A DNA stretch of 8,418 nucleotides from contig USNI01000037.1 in the NCBI GenBank assembly GCA_900555975.1, positions 1 to 8,418 of the forward strand, read 5' to 3'. This document shows, piece by piece, positions 1 to 5,133 of the stretch. The translations under genes and the position numbers were made by a program. Within the stretch, counting starts at the first letter, position 1. Every line of letters begins with the position of its first letter. The notes under the pieces were generated by a model. The model saw only the letters and a list, made by a program, of their open reading frames with translations. It did not search any database and had not been told where the DNA came from. The DNA is from an uncultured Desulfovibrio sp. Its GTDB lineage: Bacteria > Desulfobacterota > Desulfovibrionia > Desulfovibrionales > Desulfovibrionaceae.

Positions 1-185
1 TCAAGGATCCTGTCGTGAGCGCCTGGAATCCCGACACCGGAGAGCTTGGACCTCTCACGGATCAGGAAAGGACCAAAGCACGCATTGAAGAGACTGTTGC
101 CTGGTATCAGACTGCTCATGACCTGTTCAGAAGGGGAAGACTGAAGGAAAAGACCGTCATGCTCCGGCATGAGGCCGAACGGTGA
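1..185 (+). CDS. C-terminal end of an unrecognised protein (truncated by window edge)
   Basis: An open frame enters from the left edge (first complete codon at base 3) and stops with TGA at 183-185, giving 60 visible residues. The segment is hydrophilic and probably helical: a WNPDTGE turn is followed by an Arg/Lys/Glu-rich stretch ending in LRHEAER. No membrane segment, cysteine pair or recognisable catalytic motif is visible. The frame is followed within 11 bases by a strong intrinsic terminator, which supports it being the real 3' end of a gene and of a transcript. I do not recognise the family. The start and most of the protein lie outside the window. Confidence 0.65.
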   Translation, partial: KDPVVSAWNPDTGELGPLTDQERTKARIEETVAWYQTAHDLFRRGRLKEKTVMLRHEAER

Positions 186-195
186 ATTCAGCTAC

Positions 196-219
196 GGACC
201 GGATTTTTCCGGTCCTTTT
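196..219 (+). terminator. Intrinsic terminator after the left-edge gene
   Basis: GGACCGGA and TCCGGTCC form a perfect 8-bp stem around a TTTT loop (196-215), directly followed by TTTT (216-219). It starts 11 bases after the stop at 185 and ends 32 bases before the preferred start of the next gene. Confidence 0.8.
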
Positions 220-251
220 GCGGTATTATCATGCGGAAGGATACAAAAAAC

Positions 252-665
252 ATGTGGCTCGTCCTTGCTCTTCTGTCCGCAGTCTTTGCGGCGCTCACCT
301 CCATTCTCGCCAAAATCGGCATCGAAGGCGTCGATTCCAATCTCGGCACTGCCATACGCACGCTGGTAGTGTTCTTCATGGCCTGCGGCATGGTCTATCT
401 CACCGGAGCCAGAGTGAGCTTCACGGACATAAGCTCGAGGACCTGGATCTTTCTCGTGCTCTCGGGACTTGCTACGGGTGCCTCATGGCTCTGCTACTTC
501 AAGGCCCTGCAGATCGGCGACGTCTCCAAGGTGGCTCCCATCGACAAGACGAGCATCATCTTCACCATTCTCATGGCCGTTGTCTTTCTGCATGAACAGC
601 TCACCGTGAAAGTGGCCGTCGGCGGAGCCTTCATCGCCATCGGAACACTCATCATGGCCTTCTAG
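252..665 (+). CDS. EamA/DMT-family small membrane transporter (half-size)
   Basis: This is a predicted inner-membrane protein of 137 residues with about five hydrophobic segments, starting with WLVLALLSAVFAALTSILAK and ending in LTVKVAVGGAFIAIGTLI. The ALTSILAKIGIEGVDSNLGTA stretch near the N-terminus and the FKALQIGDVSKVAPIDKTS stretch in the middle fit the single-domain EamA proteins of the drug/metabolite transporter superfamily. At about 140 residues it carries one EamA repeat, whereas classical members have two in about 300 residues, so it probably works as a dimer. The substrate cannot be read from sequence. An in-frame ATG lies at 231, but it has no Shine-Dalgarno and follows the terminator by 11 bases. 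ATG 252 has GGAAGGA (235-241) at 10 bases spacing, and a -10-like TATTAT (224-229) would start the transcript near 236, so 252 is preferred. Confidence 0.85.
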   Translation: MWLVLALLSAVFAALTSILAKIGIEGVDSNLGTAIRTLVVFFMACGMVYLTGARVSFTDISSRTWIFLVLSGLATGASWLCYFKALQIGDVSKVAPIDKTSIIFTILMAVVFLHEQLTVKVAVGGAFIAIGTLIMAF

Positions 666-721
666 TTCCCCCTCTGCGCCCCGCAGCAGCCAGGAGCCGG
701 AAAAAATATCATCGCCCTGCA

Positions 722-750
722 TTGACTTTTCCCTCTCTTTCGTGAACTAT
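722..750 (+). promoter_or_regulatory. Candidate sigma70-type promoter for the AGCS symporter
   Basis: TTGACT (722-727) is separated by 17 bases from AACTAT (745-750). The -35 box is good and the -10 box is weak (3 of 6). An inverted repeat, TTCGTG (739-744) and CACGAA (753-758) around 8 bases, overlaps the -10 and could be an operator. The gene start is at 795. Confidence 0.4.
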
Positions 751-794
751 CGCACGAATTTTGTACGAATCCCACATCAGAGAGAGGACAACGC

Positions 795-2213
795 ATGGCG
801 CTTCTTGAAAAACTCATCACCGTCTCCAATGATGTTCTGTGGTCCTATGTTCTCGTCGTCATGCTCATCGCGCTCGGCCTCTGGTTTTCCCTGAGAACCG
901 GCTTCGTTCAGCTGCGCATGATAAGGGAAATGATACGACTGCTGAAGGAAGGCGTCAGTCATGACGGAGGACATGCCCACATCAGCTCCTTCCAGGCCTT
1001 CTGCATCAGCACGGCTTCCCGCGTCGGCGTAGGCAACATTGCCGGCATAGCCATCGCCATCATGGTCGGCGGTCCGGGCGCCGTATTCTGGATGTGGATC
1101 ATCGCCATCATCGGCGCCGCTTCCGGCTTCACCGAAAGCACGCTTGCCCAGATCTACAAGGTACGCGATCCGAAGACCTTCGGCTTCCGCGGAGGCCCCG
1201 CCTACTATATCCGCAACTGCCTCGGCAGCAGCAGGGCCGCCGCGCTCTTTGCCGTGCTCATTTCCGTGACCTTCGGTCTCTGCTTCAATTCCGTGCAGTC
1301 CAACACCATCTCGCTCTCGCTGAACGCCACCTTCGGCATCGATCGTGCGCTGGCGGGAGCCTTCATCACCGTGCTCTCGGCCGTGGTCATCTTCGGCGGA
1401 CTCAGGCGCATCGCGCATCTGAGCAGCTGGCTCGTGCCCGTCATGGCCACAATGTATCTGCTGCTGGCTCTTGTCATCATCCTCATGAACATCACCCACA
1501 TTCCCGCCATGCTGGCCTCCATCGTGACGCAGGCCTTTCATCCCGACGCCGCTGTGGGCGGCATAGGCGCGGCCATTCTCACCGGCGCGAAACGAGGCCT
1601 CTTCTCCAACGAGGCGGGCATGGGTTCCGTGCCCAACGCCGCGGCTACGGCCTTTGTTTCCCACCCCGTAAAGCAGGGACTCGTACAGGCGCTCGGCGTC
1701 TTCGTGGACACCCTGCTCGTCTGCACGGCTTCAGCCTGCATCGTGCTGCTCTTTGACGGCTACGCCGACGCGGGAAAAACCGGCATCGAACTCGTACAGC
1801 TCTCCCTGACAACACAGCTTGGCAGTCCTGCGGGCATTCTTCTTGCCGTCATGGTCTTCATGTTCGCCTTCAGCTCCATCGCAGGCAACTACTACTACGG
1901 AGAGAGCAACATCCAGTTCTTCAGCACCAGGCCTGTCTATCTGTTCATCTTCCGCATCATGGTCGTCGGCATGGTGGCTTTCGGCTCCGTAGCGGAACTT
2001 CCTTTCGTCTGGAATCTTGCCGACCTGTTCATGGCTCTCATGGCCATCGTGAATCTCATTGCCATCACCCTGCTCGGCCGCAATGCCTTCATCGCGCTGA
2101 AAGACTATCAGGCTCAGAAAAAAGCCGGAGTGATCGATCCCGTATTCCATCCGGAAATGCTGGCGGACAGACATGGCATCGAGGTCTGGGGAAGCACGAC
2201 CGACCGCTCATGA
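795..2213 (+). CDS. Sodium:alanine/glycine symporter, AGCS family
   Basis: This inner-membrane secondary transporter couples Na+ entry to uptake of a small neutral amino acid, by family alanine or glycine. At 472 residues it has the usual AGCS length, with about ten hydrophobic segments. The AGCS signature GGPGAVFWMWIIAIIG is present at residues 92-107. Other family blocks are GVGNIAGIAIAI just before it, the FRGGPAYYI block at about 131-139, and GAKRGLFSNEAGMGS at about 264-278. The start at 795 is well supported by AGAGGA (783-788) six bases upstream. The gene looks monocistronic: it has its own promoter candidate upstream, and another promoter lies about 60 bases after its stop. Alanine uptake would suit an anaerobe that ferments or oxidises amino acids, but the exact substrate (Ala, Gly, D-Ala, Gln) is not visible. 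Confidence 0.95.
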   Translation: MALLEKLITVSNDVLWSYVLVVMLIALGLWFSLRTGFVQLRMIREMIRLLKEGVSHDGGHAHISSFQAFCISTASRVGVGNIAGIAIAIMVGGPGAVFWMWIIAIIGAASGFTESTLAQIYKVRDPKTFGFRGGPAYYIRNCLGSSRAAALFAVLISVTFGLCFNSVQSNTISLSLNATFGIDRALAGAFITVLSAVVIFGGLRRIAHLSSWLVPVMATMYLLLALVIILMNITHIPAMLASIVTQAFHPDAAVGGIGAAILTGAKRGLFSNEAGMGSVPNAAATAFVSHPVKQGLVQALGVFVDTLLVCTASACIVLLFDGYADAGKTGIELVQLSLTTQLGSPAGILLAVMVFMFAFSSIAGNYYYGESNIQFFSTRPVYLFIFRIMVVGMVAFGSVAELPFVWNLADLFMALMAIVNLIAITLLGRNAFIALKDYQAQKKAGVIDPVFHPEMLADRHGIEVWGSTTDRS

Positions 2214-2214
2214 T

Positions 2215-2262
2215 CCGGAACGTTCAGGAACGCCTCCGGGCTGTCCCCTCTTCCGGTTCCGG
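2215..2262 (+). other. Inverted repeats in the 3' flank of the symporter gene
   Basis: CCGGAAC (2215-2221) pairs with GTTCCGG (2256-2262), and the short palindrome CGTTC-AG-GAACG (2221-2232) lies inside. The RNA could fold just after the symporter stop codon. No T-tract follows, so this is not a classical intrinsic terminator. Confidence 0.3.
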
Positions 2263-2275
2263 CGTGTCCGGCGGA

Positions 2276-2304
2276 TTGACAAGCATCTTCAGGAATGGGA
2301 TATT
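2276..2304 (+). promoter_or_regulatory. Sigma70-type promoter before the Crp/Fnr regulator gene
   Basis: A consensus TTGACA (2276-2281) is followed after 17 bases by GATATT (2299-2304, 4 of 6 matches). Transcription would begin near 2311. This places the ATG at 2295 inside the promoter and argues that translation starts at 2313 (nearly leaderless) or 2355. Confidence 0.6.
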
Positions 2305-2312
2305 TTTTCCGT

Positions 2313-3113
2313 ATGTCCTGTCCGCCTGAAAAAGCGCTGAACGCAGACAACGCCATGACGAGCTCTCCTACCGCCACATCCAGCCCGTTCGGCCCTCTGG
2401 GCGACGGCTCGAAGCCACTCCCCGATCTCGAGACCTGCCGGCAGTATCTCACGGACTTCGGCAGGGAAGTTTCCGTACCCCGGGGCACCAAGCTCACCGT
2501 AGGCCGCATCTACTATCTGCTCGAAGGCACCGTTACCCTGACGGCTCTGCCCGTCACGGGAGAGCGCCTTTCCCTCATCTATTTTCAGCCCGGCGATCTG
2601 CTCAGCTTCATTCCCGCCGTCAATCACGCCTATGCCATCCCTCACGAGGCTTACGACCTTCTTCTGATAAGCGAAAACCTTGCCATGTTCACCAAGACGC
2701 CGTGCCGCCTCATGAGCATGGAACCGGAGGCCTTCATCCGGCACATGGACGAGGAACCGCTGAAAACCCTGCTCGTGCACGGGCTGGCCGGAAACCTCAT
2801 GAAGATCATCGTGCAGTCCGTGAACAACAGCGCTCTCCCAGCCACGGTGCGGGTATGCCGCATGCTCTCCGTGTTCATGGACAAGAAAGAACCCCATGCA
2901 CTGCCGCGCTACCTGACCTACCGGGAAATTGCCGGGCATCTTTCCATGCATGTCATGACCGTCACCAAAATTTTTCAGACTCTGCGCCGGGAAGGCATTC
3001 TCGGCAAGGCAGACGGCGTCACCTTCGTGAGGGATCCCGACGCACTCATGAACCTCTCCTCGCAGCGAAGCCTGATCTCCTACGTCAGAAACGAGGATGA
3101 GCGCCGCGCCTGA
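2313..3113 (+). CDS. Crp/Fnr-family transcriptional regulator
   Basis: This is a cytoplasmic DNA-binding regulator of about 266 residues. The N-terminal half carries a cyclic-nucleotide-binding-type beta-roll, including VPRGTKLTVG, YYLLEGTVTL and a FQPGDLLSF turn near residue 94. The C-terminal winged helix holds a Crp-type helix-turn-helix at about residues 201-230 (LTYREIAGHLS, then VMTVTKIFQTLRREGIL). The loop where CRP has its GE...RTA phosphate-binding cassette lacks the Arg and Thr/Ser pattern, so cAMP is an unlikely ligand. The N-terminal cysteine cluster of FNR is also absent. The signal is therefore unknown. The start is uncertain: ATG 2295 has AGGA directly against it with no spacing and lies within the predicted promoter; ATG 2313 has weak GGGA 12 bases upstream; ATG 2355 has no clear Shine-Dalgarno. 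All three give the same conserved domains. Confidence 0.88.
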   Translation: MSCPPEKALNADNAMTSSPTATSSPFGPLGDGSKPLPDLETCRQYLTDFGREVSVPRGTKLTVGRIYYLLEGTVTLTALPVTGERLSLIYFQPGDLLSFIPAVNHAYAIPHEAYDLLLISENLAMFTKTPCRLMSMEPEAFIRHMDEEPLKTLLVHGLAGNLMKIIVQSVNNSALPATVRVCRMLSVFMDKKEPHALPRYLTYREIAGHLSMHVMTVTKIFQTLRREGILGKADGVTFVRDPDALMNLSSQRSLISYVRNEDERRA

Positions 3114-3190
3114 TATTTCCAGAGGCCTGCCGCCCCTCCATGCCAGGCCACCTTCTCTTTCCTCCTGATCAAAAGACGAACACGTCGTCC

Positions 3191-3262
3191 GAGCCGTTTT
3201 TTTCTGCCCCCTCCTGTTTCGAAAAGAAGTTGTCCGGTCCGAAGACTGACGGTAAACGGCTC
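3191..3262. repeat. 9-bp perfect inverted repeat with a 54-base interior
   Basis: GAGCCGTTT (3191-3199) and AAACGGCTC (3254-3262) are exact reverse complements. The interior contains the short palindrome TTTCGAAA. A transcript could fold into a long-range hairpin of about 72 bases. Confidence 0.4.
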
Positions 3263-3342
3263 AGGACAGTGCGCTTGTATCGTCTTGATGTTCATATGGA
3301 CAACGTGTCTTTTTACAGCCCGTCGTCCCAAAACTTTTTGCC

Positions 3343-3633
3343 CCATTCGAACGGAAAATCTTTCAAAGCTAGCTTAGACTAGTTTTTTTTATCCGCCGTC
3401 CGTCTATGTTAACCAGCATCGGCAAAAGTGTCGGGTCTCCCGCTCCTTTGTTCAGAATACGGTGCCTTTTTCTGAAAGTTCAGTAAAAAATGCTCTGCTT
3501 TATCGACAGTGATAACCATGTCTTCCATAAAGAACCTTCCGCTGTCCACTATTGCTGGCATCGTCATCGTTGTGCATTCCTCCGTCCATGATCATCTTCT
3601 GACCGGGCTTTTCGGCCGCTGACCATTCGAACG
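3343..3633. repeat. 11-bp direct repeat CCATTCGAACG, two copies
   Basis: Exact copies of CCATTCGAACG lie at 3343-3353 and 3623-3633, 280 bases apart, each holding the palindrome TTCGAA. No terminal inverted repeats flank the segment between them, so a small transposon is not supported. A shared protein-binding site is possible. Confidence 0.4.
3503..3531 (+). promoter_or_regulatory. Candidate sigma70-type promoter and operator for trxB
   Basis: TCGACA (3503-3508, 5 of 6 matches) is separated by exactly 17 bases from CATAAA (3526-3531, 4 of 6). Transcription would start near 3538, leaving a leader of about 140 bases before the trxB ATG. A palindrome, TTATC-N6-GATAA (3500-3515), overlaps the -35 box and has the 5-6-5 layout typical of Crp/Fnr-family sites, although the half-sites are not those of CRP or FNR. 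Confidence 0.5.
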
Positions 3634-3636
3634 CAA

Positions 3637-3658
3637 GGCTTTTCTTGAAGAGAAAGCC
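3637..3658 (+). promoter_or_regulatory. Leader hairpin just before the trxB ribosome binding site
   Basis: GGCTTT and AAAGCC form the base of a 22-base stem-loop, with further pairing possible inside if one T is bulged. It ends 7 bases before the AAAGGAG Shine-Dalgarno (3666-3672). It may stabilise the 5' end of the mRNA or tune initiation. Confidence 0.35.
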
Positions 3659-3678
3659 AAAAAAGAAAGGAGCTTCCC

Positions 3679-4605
3679 ATGAGCAAGTACGACGTCATCA
3701 TCGTAGGCGGCGGCCCTGCCGGTCTCACGGCCTCCATCTATGCCGTGCGTGCCAACATGAAAACCCTGGTGCTCGACATGCTCGCCCCCGGCGGCCAGAT
3801 CATCAACACCAACGAAATCGCCAACTACACCGGCTTCGGCACCATCAACGGCGCAGAGCTGGCCATCAAGATGTTCGAACATTCTCAGGAAGTGGGTGCG
3901 GAATTCGACTATAGGACCGTGACCGCCATCATCGACGAAGGCAATGTGAAGAAGGTGGTCTGCCTTGAAGACGACACCGTCTACGAAGCTTCCGCCGTCA
4001 TCATCGCCACCGGAACGCGTCCCCGCCGCCTGCACATTCCCGGCGAGGACGCTCATGCCGGTGCCGGCATCAGCTGGTGCGCCATCTGCGACGGTGCCCA
4101 GTACCGCGGCAGGGACGTGGTGGTCATCGGCGGCGGCAACTCCGCGGTGGAGGAATCCATTTACCTTGCGGGCATCGTGAACCGCCTCACCATCGTGACC
4201 ATGTTCGATCTCACGGCCGATCCCATTGCCTGCGACAAGCTGCGCGCCATGCCCAACGTGACCATCTATCCCTATCAGGACGTGCTCGAATTTCTCGGCA
4301 CGGACAAGCTCGAAGGCGTGCGCTTCAAGTCCACGAAGGAAGACGCCACGGAACACACCGTCTCCTGCGACGGCGTGTTCGAATACATCGGCCTTGAACC
4401 CACCGCCTCGTTCTGCGCCGATCTCGGCATTCTCGACAGAACCGGCTGCATCGTGACCGACGCCGCCATGACCACGTCCCGTCCCGGCATCTTTGCCGCG
4501 GGCGACATCATCGTGAAGGGCCTGCGCCAGGTGGCCACGGCCTGCGGCGACGGTGCCATAGCCGCAAACTCCGCCTCAAAATACGTTGAAAAACTGAGAG
4601 GATAG
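3679..4605 (+). CDS. trxB: Thioredoxin reductase-like flavoprotein, atypical (NADPH motif missing)
   Basis: This cytoplasmic FAD enzyme passes electrons through a redox-active cysteine pair to thioredoxin. Its 308 residues match low-molecular-weight TrxB. The FAD motif GGGPAG is at residues 10-15, the active site CAIC at 134-137, the second Rossmann motif GGGNSA at 151-156, and the C-terminal FAD block GIFAAGDI at 270-277, followed by QVATACGDG. Ordinary NADPH enzymes carry HRRDxxRA after the second Rossmann fold. Here residues 174-181 read TMFDLTAD, with no basic residues for the 2'-phosphate. The donor is therefore probably not NADPH; NADH, ferredoxin or another reductant is possible, as described for atypical reductases of Desulfovibrio and clostridia. 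The start is fixed by AAAGGAG six bases upstream. The thioredoxin gene follows 57 bases downstream, so the two are very likely co-transcribed. Confidence 0.93.
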   Translation: MSKYDVIIVGGGPAGLTASIYAVRANMKTLVLDMLAPGGQIINTNEIANYTGFGTINGAELAIKMFEHSQEVGAEFDYRTVTAIIDEGNVKKVVCLEDDTVYEASAVIIATGTRPRRLHIPGEDAHAGAGISWCAICDGAQYRGRDVVVIGGGNSAVEESIYLAGIVNRLTIVTMFDLTADPIACDKLRAMPNVTIYPYQDVLEFLGTDKLEGVRFKSTKEDATEHTVSCDGVFEYIGLEPTASFCADLGILDRTGCIVTDAAMTTSRPGIFAAGDIIVKGLRQVATACGDGAIAANSASKYVEKLRG

Positions 4606-4662
4606 CCTCTCTTCCGGCAAAAGCCCCGCCCTCGGGACACTCATCACAGAAGGAGATCTTCC

Positions 4663-4974
4663 ATGATCAAGGAAATCGATACCGCCGCTTACGACGGCAT
4701 GGACAAATCCGGCGTCATGCTGGTGGAATTCTATTCCAAGACCTGCGGCCCCTGCAAAATGCTCTCGTTCGTGCTCAAGGACATCGACAAGAACGATCCC
4801 GGCTTCCGCATCTTCACCGTGGACTTCGACGCCAATCAGGATCTCAAGGAACGCTGCAAGGTCAAGGGCTTCCCCACCATGCTGTTCATGAAGGACGGTG
4901 TGGAAGTTTCCCGCCTCGAGGGCCTCAAGCAGAAGCCCGCCATCATTCAGGAAATCGAAAAGCTCAAGGCCTGA
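4663..4974 (+). CDS. Thioredoxin with TCGPC active site
   Basis: This is a small cytoplasmic dithiol oxidoreductase of 103 residues, the standard thioredoxin length. The active site is TCGPCK with redox cysteines C28 and C31, and the cis-proline is P71 within GFPTMLF. The usual Trp just before the first cysteine is Thr (residue 27), a change likely to affect redox potential and partner choice. An extra cysteine lies in KERCKVKG, in the region just before the cis-Pro. AGGAG (4651-4655) lies seven bases before the ATG. It sits 57 bases after the atypical reductase gene and is its obvious substrate. Together they form a self-contained thiol-reducing pair that may be separate from a general NADPH-dependent thioredoxin system elsewhere in the genome. 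The fold is certain; the specific target is unknown. Confidence 0.93.
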   Translation: MIKEIDTAAYDGMDKSGVMLVEFYSKTCGPCKMLSFVLKDIDKNDPGFRIFTVDFDANQDLKERCKVKGFPTMLFMKDGVEVSRLEGLKQKPAIIQEIEKLKA

Positions 4975-5002
4975 CACGGTCCGGCAGAAAACGCCCTGCA
5001 GC

Positions 5003-5021
5003 GCTCCGCTTTCCGCGGAGC
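5003..5021 (+). other. Hairpin between thioredoxin and sulfotransferase genes, flanked by a direct repeat
   Basis: GCTCCGC and GCGGAGC form a perfect 7-bp stem around TTTCC. It lies 29 bases after the thioredoxin stop and is flanked by two copies of TCCGGCAGA (4980-4988 and 5024-5032). No T-tract follows, so it may be a processing or stability element, or a weak attenuator that lowers read-through into the sulfotransferase gene. Confidence 0.4.
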
Positions 5022-5050
5022 CTTCCGGCAGACGGACGTTGCACCGGTTC

Positions 5051-5073
5051 CTTTCCTGAAAGAGGCATCTTTC
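5051..5073 (+). promoter_or_regulatory. Alternative leader stems before the sulfotransferase gene
   Basis: CTTTC (5051-5055), GAAAGA (5058-5063) and TCTTTC (5068-5073) give two mutually exclusive pairings: 5051-5062 with a 2-base loop, or 5058-5073 with a 6-bp stem and GGCA loop. The second is much more plausible. No clear promoter was found between 4975 and 5133. Confidence 0.3.
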
Positions 5074-5133
5074 CGACTCTCAACGCTTTTTGTTCCGCAA
5101 GACGCGCAACTCTCACGAAGGAGTTTTCCCACC

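Larger units (their letters stand above)
3114..3678. other. 565-base gap between the regulator and trxB: repeats, T-tracts and a promoter, no convincing gene
   Basis: This gap is visibly AT-richer than its flanks. It contains GGCCTG/CAGGCC (3124-3129, 3144-3149), a weak hairpin after the regulator gene; GACGA/TCGTC (3175-3179, 3185-3189); a T7 tract (3197-3203); a 9-bp inverted repeat (3191-3199, 3254-3262); a T8 tract (3383-3390) after a weak CTAG/CTAG stem; an 11-bp direct repeat CCATTCGAACG (3343-3353 and 3623-3633); three mutually pairing TTCAG/CTGAA elements (3451-3483); and a trxB promoter (3503-3531). Open frames of 80, 34 and about 33 codons lack ribosome binding sites and normal codon use. 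The gap is long for a compact genome and may hold a small RNA or a complex regulatory region. Confidence 0.6.

Noticed and set aside
777..1664. 295-codon minus-strand frame opposite the symporter
   Set aside because: It is a mirror of a GC-rich membrane-protein gene, and the + strand carries the AGCS signature.
3140..3382. 80-codon open frame in the gap before trxB
   Set aside because: It has no ribosome binding site, runs across the T7 tract and the inverted repeat, and its composition is unlike the neighbouring proteins.
3518..3622. 34-codon frame MSSIKNLPLSTIAGIVIVV... in the gap before trxB
   Set aside because: The hydrophobic core is suggestive of a small membrane or leader peptide, but no Shine-Dalgarno precedes the ATG and the frame starts upstream of the predicted transcription start (about 3538).
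3354..3622. Small transposon (MITE) flanked by the 11-bp direct repeat
   Set aside because: No terminal inverted repeats are visible inside the direct repeats.
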